The position numbers and the translations under genes are program-made. Shown here in pieces: positions 24,945 through 34,615 of a stretch of 64,000 bases of DNA. Positions within the stretch are counted from its first letter, which is position 1; each line of letters opens with the position of its first letter. The notes below the pieces were generated by a model. The model worked only from the letters and a program-made list of their open reading frames with translations. It ran no database searches and was not told where the DNA came from. Source of the DNA: JBKCUI01 sp052161625 (GTDB taxonomy: Bacteria; Planctomycetota; Planctomycetia; Pirellulales; Pirellulaceae); the NCBI GenBank assembly GCA_052161625.1, contig CP197412.1; one strand, written 5' to 3'.

Positions 24945-27311
24945 CTAACTCGGCGTCGATTCCGTTTTGCCTTGCGAGACCCATGTTCGCATGGCATCAC
25001 CCTGTTCTGACCACCAAGCCTCGCTTCCTCCGCGGTTCCAATAAAGCGATTTGCAGAGAGTGCGTATTTCTTCGCTCACAGCCCGAATGTTCTTGGGGCG
25101 ACTTTCTGGCAAAGGAGACGCGCATGCGAGCAGGAGATCGATCAGCGATTGCAAGTCGGGGGATTCCAAAGAGCGTAAGAGCGAAGGGTTTTGGATCATT
25201 GCGACGAAGCCTTCTTTCGATACTCCCAGGGGTGGTATCTTTGCCGTCAGCATGTACATACCGAGGACTCCAAAAGAAAACGTGTCGATTTTGGGGTCCG
25301 CGCTCCAAGGGCTCTCCAAGCGTTCGGGGGCGATGAAGCCTGGAGTCCCCATGACCGCGCGCGTGGCGGTCACGTCGCGACTGATGGTTTCGCTGATACT
25401 CTTTGCTAGGCCAAAGTCGACGACCTTTACCAAATCTGCGACCGGAGCCTGGCAGATCATCACATTCTGAGGCTTGATATCTCGGTGGACCAGTTGAAGG
25501 TTGTGCGCTTCCTGGAGCGCTAGACTTACTTGCCAGAGGAAGTGCAACGTTCGTTCGATGGGGAGATTGGGTTCGAACGACAAGAGTTGGGAAAGAGTGA
25601 CGCCATCGACCAGCTCCATGGCGCAGTAGAGTAGTCCATCGCGAGAGACGCCAAAGTCATAGATGGCCACCGCATTTTGGTGGTTTAGCAGGGAGGCGAG
25701 TTTCACTTCTCGTTCAAAACGGCGAACGGTTCCGGAGCTGATCGCGCCCGGCTTGATCAGTTTGATAGCTGCCTTTCGACCGAGAATGTGATGCTCTCCC
25801 TCGTAAACAACTCCGAGTCCCCCCTCTCCAATTTTCGATTTCAAGCGATAGGCTCCCACCGTTTTATTCGTCAGATCATGCGTGCGGAAATACCGAATGA
25901 GAGAGAAAACGACGAGCGCCAATGCGGCGATGAGTGGAATGGAGTACATGACTCGAAAGGCTTGATCGATATACACAAGATTGCCGTAGGCTCTCTCACG
26001 CGGTGTCTCCATGACAATCCCGATATCGGCTTTCTCGATCCACCGCCACGCACCTACGACGTTCTGGCCTCGGTAGTCGCGATATCCATCAAAACTGTGA
26101 CCATCCTTTTGATTGGCGATGCCCATGGCCGCGAGCGTTGCAGGCCACACCGAAGAGTCGGTTGTTGGGGTTTCTCCATTCATCAAGTTCACGCCTGGGT
26201 CTCTCGCATAGAGAACCGGTCCCCCTCGGACGAACCCCGGTGGCGAAACATTCTGGAATGTCGCTACCAGTTCGGAATCGAGGACACGGGTCGCGATGCC
26301 ACCTTCTTTTGTTAGGAGGTAGCAATTGCTATCGGAGAAGATCACATCTTCCAGGATTTCGCGAAGTTCGTCCAACAGAGAATCGCTTCGGATCATCATC
26401 GCGCCGATCGGACGCGAATTATCGGATGGGCTGAAGATAGGAACAAAGAACATCACATAGCTGAGGTTTGTCTCAATCGGATAATCTTTGCTGACGGTCT
26501 CTGCCTTGGGCCTTGGCATTTCGACATGTGTGGTGTTTGTGTCGAGCACCTTGCTAACGGTGATCTTGCCTGTGGACGAGGCCGACTCTCCCAGCTGTAC
26601 AGACTCGTTTTGATATTGCCAGTCTGCAATCAATTGAAACGAACGGTTCCAAATGGCGAACTTCATTCGAGGGTTCGACCGCAGTGGGGGAAGGTCCTCT
26701 TCCTGCTTGAGCGAAAGATTGGGAGGAGTGAGTTGATTGAAGATCATCGATAATTTTCGCTGTTCGTCTGCATTGCGAAGCGCGGTTTCCAGTTCCGCTG
26801 GATCATCGATGGACTGCGCTAGGGAGTCGAGTCGCGCGACGAGTTCTTGGATGTCGTCTCGCATCGCCCACGACAGCACTTGTTGCTCATGCCAGCGAGT
26901 CCATTGCAATACGCGACGGACCTTTTGATCGGCAACCACCATCGCGGCGCGTTCGTATTCCGAACGCACTTTTTCATAAAGGCGTTTGTGGATATACCAA
27001 CCGATCGCGAACAGAATCGCGGTGGAGGCAATGGCGACAACCAATGGGACCCAGCCGCCGTAAAGAAATCGATTGACGCGAATCCAGCTTACCGTGTAAC
27101 TCCCACGAGTCGCGGTGGAAGCGTTTTGGGTCGATTCGTGGCTACTAATAATGGTCCGGCTCGAATGATTTGCCAGCAAGAGCGAAACCTCATCGGCGAG
27201 GCTCTTGTCTTCCAATTCGAGCGAGTGCAACTGGCGAGCTTGTTCCTCGGGGGATCGATCGACAAGATCGAAAAAGACTTTTTTGGCCTCGGCGTACTTT
27301 TTGGAGTCCAT
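24945..27311 (-). CDS. Membrane sensor Ser/Thr protein kinase (dCache-like sensor)
   Basis: 788 residues. The N-terminal ~55 residues match the small module that precedes many planctomycete kinases (FFDLVDRSPEEQARQL, EVSLLLANHSS). A membrane helix (~84-106), a large extracytoplasmic sensor region (~108-450) of dCache character and a second helix (~454-475) follow. The kinase is C-terminal (~488-760): GEGGLGVVYEG loop, AAIKLIKPG Lys, VHRDIKPQNVM, VVDFGLAKS and GFIAPERL, so all catalytic residues are present. Sensor before kinase reverses the more common bacterial order. I chose the ATG at 27311, seven bases after the ECF sigma stop. The two are a classic planctomycete ECF-kinase pair and very likely co-transcribed. 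Confidence 0.92.
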   Translation of the reverse strand: MDSKKYAEAKKVFFDLVDRSPEEQARQLHSLELEDKSLADEVSLLLANHSSRTIISSHESTQNASTATRGSYTVSWIRVNRFLYGGWVPLVVAIASTAILFAIGWYIHKRLYEKVRSEYERAAMVVADQKVRRVLQWTRWHEQQVLSWAMRDDIQELVARLDSLAQSIDDPAELETALRNADEQRKLSMIFNQLTPPNLSLKQEEDLPPLRSNPRMKFAIWNRSFQLIADWQYQNESVQLGESASSTGKITVSKVLDTNTTHVEMPRPKAETVSKDYPIETNLSYVMFFVPIFSPSDNSRPIGAMMIRSDSLLDELREILEDVIFSDSNCYLLTKEGGIATRVLDSELVATFQNVSPPGFVRGGPVLYARDPGVNLMNGETPTTDSSVWPATLAAMGIANQKDGHSFDGYRDYRGQNVVGAWRWIEKADIGIVMETPRERAYGNLVYIDQAFRVMYSIPLIAALALVVFSLIRYFRTHDLTNKTVGAYRLKSKIGEGGLGVVYEGEHHILGRKAAIKLIKPGAISSGTVRRFEREVKLASLLNHQNAVAIYDFGVSRDGLLYCAMELVDGVTLSQLLSFEPNLPIERTLHFLWQVSLALQEAHNLQLVHRDIKPQNVMICQAPVADLVKVVDFGLAKSISETISRDVTATRAVMGTPGFIAPERLESPWSADPKIDTFSFGVLGMYMLTAKIPPLGVSKEGFVAMIQNPSLLRSLESPDLQSLIDLLLACASPLPESRPKNIRAVSEEIRTLCKSLYWNRGGSEAWWSEQGDAMRTWVSQGKTESTPS

Positions 27312-27318
27312 GAATCGG

Positions 27319-27834
27319 TTACCCTTCAAGCCGTTTTCGAAGCCATGCCCGACACATCCGCCATTCGTTCTCAATGGTTCGTGTGGAAAGGCCAAGGACT
27401 TCGGCAACTTCGGGAACCGTCATTCCGCCAAAGAATCGCATCTCGACGATCCTGGCTTGCCGACCATCGAGCTTTTGCAATTCCTCTATCAATTCATCGA
27501 TGGCCAAGACATCTTGTTCGTTGGTAACCGACAGCTTGAGATCCTCATCGAACATGACGCGCACATATTCTCCACCTCGCTTGAGTCGTTTGCGCGATCG
27601 GGCATGGTCGACCAAGATCCGCCGCATCATGGTCGCTGCGAGAGCCAAAAAGTGCCCTCGGCTTTGGTATTGATCCCCGTCTTGTTTGGAAAGCTTGAGA
27701 TACGCTTCGTGGACGAGCACGGTGGGGGAGAGTGTCACCGTCGAGGACTCCAGTTGCAGATAGCTAGCTGCTAACCGCTTCATTTGCTCGTAGGTTGTTG
27801 ATGTGAGATCGTCCGCCCGGCGTGACTCGGTCAT
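27319..27834 (-). CDS. ECF sigma factor (TIGR02999-like)
   Basis: 171 residues with regions 2 and 4: LQLESSTVTLSPTVLVHEAYLKL, GHFLALAATMMRRILVDHARS and KRGGEYVRV (region 2), and a helix-turn-helix in RQARIVEMRFFGGMTVPEVAEVL, followed by LSTRTIENEWRMCRAWL (region 4). The LVDHARxRKRLKRGG block marks the planctomycete-rich TIGR02999 group, which is commonly encoded next to Ser/Thr kinases rather than anti-sigma factors. The ATG at 27834 has GAGGA seven bases upstream. The downstream gene is a sensor kinase, so phosphorylation is the likely control on its activity; that is inference from the known ECF/STK pairs. Confidence 0.94.
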   Translation of the reverse strand: MTESRRADDLTSTTYEQMKRLAASYLQLESSTVTLSPTVLVHEAYLKLSKQDGDQYQSRGHFLALAATMMRRILVDHARSRKRLKRGGEYVRVMFDEDLKLSVTNEQDVLAIDELIEELQKLDGRQARIVEMRFFGGMTVPEVAEVLGLSTRTIENEWRMCRAWLRKRLEG

Positions 27835-28053
27835 TCTCGGTTCCTCAAACGGGTGATGCGACGGTACTCCAATGATACCAAAGGATCATGGCATGTGGTT
27901 GGCATCAATTGTGAATTGTCGCAACATTATCGCCCTTTAAGGGAGGGCAGTCGCTCAGTGCTCGTTTGGGACGTTCGATCGTCGCGGCTCCATTCTTGCC
28001 GCGTGGTGTTGCCGCGGGGCTTGCACGGATGGCCAGGGTGGAGCCTCGGGGGG

Positions 28054-28944
28054 CTATAGGATGCCGTAATTCTTAAGAGTCTTTGCCAGCGCATCCCATT
28101 GGTTCGGTTCCAATTCGGTCATGGGGAGACGCAGTTCGCCGGTGTCTCGTCCCAACAGCTTCATCGCCCCCTTCACCGGAATGGGATTGGTGGCCAGCGA
28201 GAGCATGTCGCGGCATAGGGGGAATAGCTTGTGGTGAAGCGTCTTCGCGCGATCGAAATCTCCTGCCAAGGCCGCTTGGACCAAGGCGATCATATCCTTG
28301 GGAACGATGTTCCCTGCTACCGAAATGACTCCTTCGGCGCCGATGCTCATCATGGGCAATGTCAAGGAGTCGTCGCCGCTGAGGACGGTCAAGTTGGTTG
28401 TGTTAAGGATTTGCGAACACTGGTCCAGCGATCCGGTTGCTTCCTTTACCATCGTGATGTTAGGTAGTTCTGCCAGCTTCGCGATGGTTTCCGGCTCGAT
28501 ATTTTTCGCGGATCGTCCGGGGATGTTGTAAACGCAATGCTGGATGCCTATATCTTCCGCGATGGCTTTGAAATGCTCGTAGAAGCCTCGCTGCGTTGGC
28601 TTGTTGTAATAAGGAGCTACTTGTAGAGACGCATCGGCCCCTTCCTTCGCGGCTCGGCGCGTGAGTCGCAATGCTTCGGACGTGCAGTTGCTACCCGTGC
28701 CCGCCATCACTTTGCAGCGGCCGGCAGAAAGCTGGATGACTTCGCCGATCACCCGTTCGTGTTCGTCGTGGCTCAACGTCGGCGATTCGCCGGTCGTTCC
28801 GACGGGGACCAGGAAATTGGTGCCCGATGCAATTTGATATTCGATCTGTTGCTTGAGGGTCTCGACGTCGAGTTTGCCGTCGCGGAATGGTGTTACGATC
28901 GCTACGCCTACCCCAGCAAATGAACTCCCCTTCCGATCCGCCAT
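28054..28944 (-). CDS. dapA: 4-hydroxy-tetrahydrodipicolinate synthase
   Basis: 296 residues of the DapA aldolase family. It condenses pyruvate and aspartate semialdehyde in lysine/diaminopimelate synthesis. Motifs are VAIVTPF near the start, LVPVGTTGESPTLSHDEH, QVAPYYNKPTQRGFYEHF, CVYNIPGRSAKNI (catalytic Tyr) and TMVKEATGSLDQC (the Schiff-base Lys in VKEA). I chose the ATG at 28944; the in-frame TTG two codons earlier is weaker. The upstream gene on the same strand is a Fur-family regulator, 116 bases away. I do not see a terminator. Confidence 0.95.
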   Translation of the reverse strand: MADRKGSSFAGVGVAIVTPFRDGKLDVETLKQQIEYQIASGTNFLVPVGTTGESPTLSHDEHERVIGEVIQLSAGRCKVMAGTGSNCTSEALRLTRRAAKEGADASLQVAPYYNKPTQRGFYEHFKAIAEDIGIQHCVYNIPGRSAKNIEPETIAKLAELPNITMVKEATGSLDQCSQILNTTNLTVLSGDDSLTLPMMSIGAEGVISVAGNIVPKDMIALVQAALAGDFDRAKTLHHKLFPLCRDMLSLATNPIPVKGAMKLLGRDTGELRLPMTELEPNQWDALAKTLKNYGIL

Positions 28945-29060
28945 CTTCAATCACTTTCCTTTTTGGGACCTACAAGCCATCAAAACGGCCACCAGTGTAA
29001 ACCGCGCGCCCTACTTTCCCAAGCCTTCGGACCGTCGAAGTCGTCTACTTTGTGTGGGAT

Positions 29061-29576
29061 TCAGACGCGGTCTTGCCGGCGGTCTCGCGATCTTTTCTTG
29101 GTGCACTCGTCGCAGACGCCATGGATAATGAACCGATGCTCTTTGGCACGAAAACGAAATTGCTTGGCGACTTCGTCCCGGATACGAAGGGTGTCTTCGC
29201 TGGTGAATTCAATCAGCTTCCGACACTTGGTGCAGTAGAGATGGTCGTGCTGCGGGTAGCCATAGTCGTGTTCGTAAACGCTCCGTCCGTCGAGTTCAAA
29301 ACACTGCAGCAACCCCGCGTCCACAAACTCCCTCAATGTCCGGTACACGGTCGGACGGGAGACGTAATTGGCGCTCCCTTTGGAAGGGAGCTGGTCGATG
29401 AGCTGGTCTGCATCGAAATGCTCGTGGCGATTGAAGACCTGCTCCAGCAGATGCTTGCGCTGCTCGGTATTCCGAAGCCCCTTGCTCTGCAAATACTCTT
29501 CAAACCGCTGCAACGGTGTCATCGAAACCGGGACCGCTTCGAGCGGCTGTCCAACTGATGTGTTATCCGAAGACAT
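29061..29576 (-). CDS. Fur-family transcription regulator
   Basis: 171 residues from the ATG at 29576; a longer frame reaches 29669 without support. A winged-helix domain (LQRFEEYLQSKGLRNTEQR, SRPTVYRTLREFVDAGLL) is followed by the metal-binding/dimerisation part (HDHLYCTKCRKLIEF and a second CxxC in VCDECTKK), so both structural Zn CxxC pairs and the His-rich region are present. It could be Fur, PerR or Zur; sequence alone does not decide, though YPQHDHLYC resembles Fur. An extended N-terminal tail of about 20 residues is unusual. dapA follows 116 bases downstream. Confidence 0.9.
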   Translation of the reverse strand: MSSDNTSVGQPLEAVPVSMTPLQRFEEYLQSKGLRNTEQRKHLLEQVFNRHEHFDADQLIDQLPSKGSANYVSRPTVYRTLREFVDAGLLQCFELDGRSVYEHDYGYPQHDHLYCTKCRKLIEFTSEDTLRIRDEVAKQFRFRAKEHRFIIHGVCDECTKKRSRDRRQDRV

Positions 29577-29732
29577 GAGAATATTGACAGGCGGTGATGA
29601 TAAAAAGATCGATGGACTCCCCGGCATTGGTGCCGATCCGCATCGAACATACCTTAGCCGCTCGGTCACGGAATCGGAAGGATCCAGGGAGTGAAACCTA
29701 CTTAGTTATTCTATGCCAAGGCAAAGGGAGTG

Positions 29733-30671
29733 TCAGAACAACTCCAGTTGGGTGAGCCCCTCGGATTCTGGTTTTTCCAAGGCAGGCCAGGGGAGATCGG
29801 GATGCTCGGGGAGGAGTTGTCGCAATCGAAGATGAAAGTCCGATGCGAGGTCGGGGGCGAATCGATCATCGGGTGCATGGGTGAAGATCCAGGGCTGCAG
29901 GCCTTGCCGAATCCAGTCCGCGACACGATGTGCCCACTCATCCCAATAGTCGGCAACTTCATCCCGTTCGTTGCGACCAATTAGGCGTACCATCGGCCGT
30001 TTGCCCGTTACCGTCGCGCGAAAGGGACTTTTCGGCTTGCGACTTTGAGATGCGTGCTCGGTCGCATCGGATGGAGCGAGCGAGTTGAGGGGGCGGGAAT
30101 CGAAAAGGACTTGATCGATGTTCCTCTCCGTGAGAAGCGTCTGCAATCGTTCCTCGTATTCCCCTTCATCAAACCAGTCACGATGACGGACCTCGAGCGC
30201 CCAAGCCCATTCGAGAGGAAGCTGGTCGATAAAACGCTGGAGGCGTTCGAAATGTTGAAAGGAGAAAGACGGGCCAAGTTGAAGGAAGGTAGGTCCCAGC
30301 TTGTCGGCTTCGCGGAGCAAATTCAATCGGTCCATCCACTCTCGCAACAAGTCGTCGCACCCATGCAGCATGCGATCATGAGAAATGCTGCGAGGGAATT
30401 TCAGCGAGAACTGGAAGCCGGGAGCGGCTTGATCGCGCCATCTTCGAAAGGTTGCGGCATCGGGGACCGAGTAGAACGTGCTATTCCCCTCTACGGCGGG
30501 AAAGGAATGCGTGTACCAAGTGAGAAGATGCTCGCTAGCAATACCTTTCGGGTAGACTTTGCCCCCCCAGTCTTTGCATCCCCAAACCGGGCAACCCAAA
30601 CGGTACGACCAACTGTCCCAGCCTGGAATCCGAGTGGGAATTCGATCTTTTCCTAAATTCGGTTTGCCCAT
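29733..30671 (-). CDS. DUF72 (YecE-family) protein
   Basis: 312 residues of the YecE/DUF72 TIM-barrel family. The marks are LGCPVWGCKDWGGKVYPKG near the start, YTHSFPAVEGNSTFYSVP, FQFSLKFPRSISHDRML, LGPTFLQLGPSF, EVRHRDWFDE and a late WAHRVADW. I chose the ATG at 30671 (MGKPNLGKDRIP) since homology begins soon after it; the frame continues to 30770. The function of the family is unknown; no partner here hints at one. It lies between the divergently oriented Pro-rich exported protein gene and the Fur-family gene. Confidence 0.9.
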   Translation of the reverse strand: MGKPNLGKDRIPTRIPGWDSWSYRLGCPVWGCKDWGGKVYPKGIASEHLLTWYTHSFPAVEGNSTFYSVPDAATFRRWRDQAAPGFQFSLKFPRSISHDRMLHGCDDLLREWMDRLNLLREADKLGPTFLQLGPSFSFQHFERLQRFIDQLPLEWAWALEVRHRDWFDEGEYEERLQTLLTERNIDQVLFDSRPLNSLAPSDATEHASQSRKPKSPFRATVTGKRPMVRLIGRNERDEVADYWDEWAHRVADWIRQGLQPWIFTHAPDDRFAPDLASDFHLRLRQLLPEHPDLPWPALEKPESEGLTQLELF

Positions 30672-30852
30672 TGTTGTGCTATTGCGAAAGGTATATCCGC
30701 TACAACCGGAACACGCTTCGGTGAAATCGATTCGAGTTGCGAATTTGCTATCATCTTTTGATTGACCCAAGCCGGGGGTATGGCATCAGATTAGTGCGAG
30801 TGGCCAAGTCGGTTGCTCTCATCATCCTATCATCCTAGTCCAGGACCTCTTC

Positions 30853-32532
30853 ATGCGCATGCATTTATCCAGCTGGATCGCTATGAGCTGCCTCTCGTTT
30901 GCAACGATGGCGCAGTCTGCTCACGCAGGGCCTTGGATGGACGCGATTCTGAACCGCCATCGGCCTGCCTACCCGATCGGTCCCGTACCTGTCACCGCGA
31001 ATTACGCGTCCGTGGTTGCTAATTACGGTCCCTATGCGACGCAGCCACCATCTGCCACCGGATTGGCGTCCGTCCCCTTCGGAGTTCCGCAGACCGTCGC
31101 TGGCTATTTGCCAACAGCTACATACGATACGGCTTGGAATGCAACGCCGGTAACTTACTATCGTCCGGTCACCAGCTTTGACCCAAGAACAGGAACGACC
31201 GTTACCAGCCTTCAGCCTTGCACTTCGGTGCAGTATCAAGCTCAGCGCGTTCCATTGGCCTCGCCCCGACCGTTGCTGGGGGAAGTCGGTTTGCAGTCGA
31301 ACCGATGGCCTGGAATCACTGGGCCCGGTTATTACCCAGCGGGTTTGACAACCGGCGCGTCGTATGCGCCGCCGTATGCCCAACCGTATGCAGCACAGTA
31401 CGGGGGCTATCAGCAGATTCCTTACTCCGGGGCACCTGTTGGGAGCGCTTCCTTGGGTACCTCTGGGGTGTCGATGGGAATGCCTGCCAGCTCGTTACCC
31501 GCGACGACCTATCAACCCTCCATGGTTCAGCCCGTTACGGCTCTGATGCCTGCGGCGGTGGTGTCCAATGTGCCGACCGTTTCTTATCCGTCGAACACAA
31601 GTTATCCGGCTGCGGGCACCTATCCGCTGGGAACGACCATTTCGAGTTCTTACCCGACCGTTTCACCATCCTCAATTGGATATGGTGCTTCGGTGCTTCC
31701 ACCTGTTTCGACCGTCGTTCCGGCAGCGGCCAACGTTCCTGCTTACGCGAGCCCCGCGACCAGTTCGTATTATGCGCCTGCCGCGAATAACCAAAGTCCG
31801 TGTGCTAATGGCGTTTGCCCTGTGCCCGGCTCGGCGGCCTCGACGGTCCCCGCGCCCAGCTACAGCAGCCCATCCCTATCGGGGGCGGCGCCTAACATCC
31901 CAGGTGCAGCATCGGTGACTCCCTACGGAGCACCTACGTACAGCGCTCCGACAGGAATCGGATCCGGTGCGGTGGTCCCTTCCACTTCCGCTCCATCGTA
32001 TCCATCGTATCCGACGAATCCTCCCAGCGCCTTGCCTCCCGCCAGCGGGCTTCCAGGTTCCAGTATTCTTCCTCCGTCTGGCCTACCATCGGGGGACCCG
32101 GAAGCGACGCGTCAACCCAGTTTGAACGGCTCGGCTTCCGTACAGCGACCTGCAACCGAACTTTCTCCGACCCTCAACCAGCTCTCGGGTGGGATGCTCC
32201 CTCGCAATCCATCCCAGCAGCCGGAAAGTTGGATCGATCAAGCCCTCATGAATCGAGAGCCTGTTCCGGTTCCTTCCACGTTGAGACCGACCACCAACTC
32301 GGATCCTGCTCAGGCGAGGATCGTTCCGTTGGAGTCACCCGCGGGAATCGATGCGAAGCCCCGTTGGAATCCGAATTTGCTCGATTCGGACGATCCCGTG
32401 GCTGCCAACGAAGCGTCGGGGCGAACGGAACGAGCTCGGCCGGTACAAGTCGATAGTTCTCGGCTCAAGTTCATCTCGAACGAACGTGTTTCGGATGGAT
32501 TCCAACCCACTTTCCGTCCCAAGCGGAACTAG
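30853..32532 (+). CDS. Pro/Ser/Tyr/Ala-rich exported protein
   Basis: 559 residues with an N-terminal signal peptide (MRMHLSSWIAMSCLSFATMA, cleavage near SAHA). The mature protein is low in complexity and dominated by Pro, Ser, Ala, Tyr and Gly, with short repeating forms such as SYPSNTSYP and PYAQPYAAQY. A stretch near residues 95-135 (TPVTYYRPVTSFDPRTGT, TVTSLQPCTSVQYQ) resembles a module I have seen in other planctomycete exported proteins. No domain or catalytic residue is visible. A structural or surface role is possible; the only two cysteine pairs (QPC, SPCANGVC) could form disulfides. Confidence 0.8.
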   Translation: MRMHLSSWIAMSCLSFATMAQSAHAGPWMDAILNRHRPAYPIGPVPVTANYASVVANYGPYATQPPSATGLASVPFGVPQTVAGYLPTATYDTAWNATPVTYYRPVTSFDPRTGTTVTSLQPCTSVQYQAQRVPLASPRPLLGEVGLQSNRWPGITGPGYYPAGLTTGASYAPPYAQPYAAQYGGYQQIPYSGAPVGSASLGTSGVSMGMPASSLPATTYQPSMVQPVTALMPAAVVSNVPTVSYPSNTSYPAAGTYPLGTTISSSYPTVSPSSIGYGASVLPPVSTVVPAAANVPAYASPATSSYYAPAANNQSPCANGVCPVPGSAASTVPAPSYSSPSLSGAAPNIPGAASVTPYGAPTYSAPTGIGSGAVVPSTSAPSYPSYPTNPPSALPPASGLPGSSILPPSGLPSGDPEATRQPSLNGSASVQRPATELSPTLNQLSGGMLPRNPSQQPESWIDQALMNREPVPVPSTLRPTTNSDPAQARIVPLESPAGIDAKPRWNPNLLDSDDPVAANEASGRTERARPVQVDSSRLKFISNERVSDGFQPTFRPKRN

Positions 32533-32689
32533 AGGGCTTGTCCGCGGACGCTTTTCGACGAGAGCTCTGGAGACCTGGGGCAAAATAAAAGGAAGGGCGC
32601 ATCTGGGATTGTGACGAACCCAGCGATTCGTAGTACACTTCCCACTTGTGTACGCCAGCCGTTCCCTTGCCTTTCCCTGCCAGAGCTTT

Positions 32690-34615
32690 ATGTCAGACCT
32701 CCGCTTCGTCACGTTGATCGGCCCCAATCGCTGGTCGCCCGCTCCGATGCTGGAGCTTCACTATCCTGCGTCGCAAGCCGCGGAAACGTTGTCGATAGGT
32801 CCTGCCCTTTCCTCGGACTTGATGGCATTTCTCGAGAGCAAAAGCTACACCACCACCCACCCGCAAAGCGTTGCCAACGCCGAATTGCGGGCCCGCTCGA
32901 TCGCGACCTCTCATTTCGCCGGAGACCTACTGCTGGATTGTGCTCGCTGGTTCTCGTCCATGGCGGGCGTTCCTACCCAAGACACACGAGAACGACTGGA
33001 TCTTCAATCGCAAATCGATTCCGGGGTGGATTCGGTTGTCCTCGCGATGGAGATGGAAGAGCAGGAGCTCACCCAGCGATGCTTTGAACTGGCTCTGGAG
33101 ATGATCGGCAGCTACCGACGCGGCGAGAGTTTCTCCATCCCTGCTAAGTTTCGAGAGTTGTTCGATTACGCCGACGACGTGCGCTTGGGGCCAAGTTCGC
33201 GAGCGATCCTTCGCGCCGCCCGGCGACGTTCCATTCCCTACACGCGACTCAATCGAGGTTCGCTCGTGCAACTGGGAGAAGGAAAGTACCAACGACGCAT
33301 ATGGACCGCAGAAACCGATGCCACCAGCGCTATCGCTGAAGCCATCGCGAGCGACAAAGACTTGACCAAGAGATTGTTACGGCAAGTCGGAGTGCCCGTC
33401 CCGCATGGTCGGCAAGTCCGCGATGCCGAAGACGCTTGGACGGCCGCGCAGGAAATTGGCTTCCCCGTCGTGGTCAAGCCAGTCAATGCGAACCACCAGC
33501 GAGGAATCTCGATCGAGCTATCGACGCGCGATGAAGTCTTGAAGGCATACGATTGGGCCGTCCAAGATGGCCAGACCGATGAAGTCATGGTCGAGCAATT
33601 TGCGAGAGGATACCACCATCGACTGCTTGTTGTGGGGAATCGTATGGTCGCCGCGGCGCGCGGTCATTCGGAAATCGTCGTGGGAGACGGCACGAGTACG
33701 GTGGAAGAATTGGTCACGCTTCTCAATCAAGATCCCCGTCGCGGCGAAGCGTATACCGATCCGCTCGGCGTTGTAAAGCTTGATGCTGGTGCCATTATCG
33801 AACTGAAGAAACAATCGCTTGATGTCCATAGCGTTCCTTTGACCGGTCAAGAAGTCCTCGTGCGGCGAACCGGGGATTTAACAACTGATTGCACCGAAGA
33901 GGTGCACCCTGAATTGGCGGAACAAGCCGTGCTCGCTGCTCGTGTCGTGGGGCTGGATATCGCGGGGCTCGATATCTTGGCGACCGACATTTCGGAACCG
34001 CTTGAATCGCAGCGTGGAGCGGTCGTTGAAGTCAACGCGGGACCGTCTCTCTCGCCGCACGTCTCCCCTCTTTTTGGGAAACCGCAAAAGGTCGGGGATG
34101 CGATCGTTGATATGCTCTTTCCGAATGATAGTCCCAGCCGCATCCGTTTGATAGGCGTCGCCAAATGCCCTCATTCGGAAAGCTTGGTCGAGCAATTGTC
34201 GGAGCAGTTGAGGCTTCGCAATATCGACTTTGGGATGGTGAGCGATGGACAGGCCGGGTTCAATGGGAGGATTGTAGATACCGGCTGCGAGACAGACGCG
34301 TCGCGCGTGATTGCGTTGTTGTGCAATCCGATTCTCAGCGCGATTGTGATCCATGTCGATTTGGTCAGCTCCGCGACCGGCGGTGCATGCGCGCCTCGGC
34401 TCGACTGGCTGCTGATTCCTCAAGACGCGTTGCGAGGCGAGTTCTTCAACGAGCATCGTGCGGGATTGCGTTCGGTATTGCACGCCGTACCTGCTGGAGG
34501 CCACGTTTTCTGCGAGAGTCCCGATTCGGATGTTTGGCCTTGGCTCGATTTCTGGAAGCTTGACGGCGCCCATCTCCATGCCACCTTGGACGGCGCGTTC
34601 GAGATCGATGTTTGA
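32690..34615 (+). CDS. Cyanophycin synthetase-like protein, Mur-ligase half degenerate
   Basis: 641 residues. The N-terminal part and ATP-grasp domain (~210-470) match CphA: SDKDLTKRLLRQVGVPVPHG, AAQEIGFPVVVKPVNANHQRG, MVEQFARGYHHRLLVVGNR, VGLDIAGLDILATDI and VEVNAGPSLSPHV. After residue ~480, where CphA has a Mur-ligase domain with a GTNGKT ATP loop, this protein reads GVAKCPHSESLV, so the P-loop is gone, and other Mur marks (DGxYxxG, the ARGG stretch) survive only as traces (SDGQAGFNGRIVD, SRVIALLCNP). The Mur half is also short (~160 residues). It may be an ATP-grasp amide ligase that no longer makes cyanophycin. Start ATG at 32690. Confidence 0.85.
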   Translation: MSDLRFVTLIGPNRWSPAPMLELHYPASQAAETLSIGPALSSDLMAFLESKSYTTTHPQSVANAELRARSIATSHFAGDLLLDCARWFSSMAGVPTQDTRERLDLQSQIDSGVDSVVLAMEMEEQELTQRCFELALEMIGSYRRGESFSIPAKFRELFDYADDVRLGPSSRAILRAARRRSIPYTRLNRGSLVQLGEGKYQRRIWTAETDATSAIAEAIASDKDLTKRLLRQVGVPVPHGRQVRDAEDAWTAAQEIGFPVVVKPVNANHQRGISIELSTRDEVLKAYDWAVQDGQTDEVMVEQFARGYHHRLLVVGNRMVAAARGHSEIVVGDGTSTVEELVTLLNQDPRRGEAYTDPLGVVKLDAGAIIELKKQSLDVHSVPLTGQEVLVRRTGDLTTDCTEEVHPELAEQAVLAARVVGLDIAGLDILATDISEPLESQRGAVVEVNAGPSLSPHVSPLFGKPQKVGDAIVDMLFPNDSPSRIRLIGVAKCPHSESLVEQLSEQLRLRNIDFGMVSDGQAGFNGRIVDTGCETDASRVIALLCNPILSAIVIHVDLVSSATGGACAPRLDWLLIPQDALRGEFFNEHRAGLRSVLHAVPAGGHVFCESPDSDVWPWLDFWKLDGAHLHATLDGAFEIDV

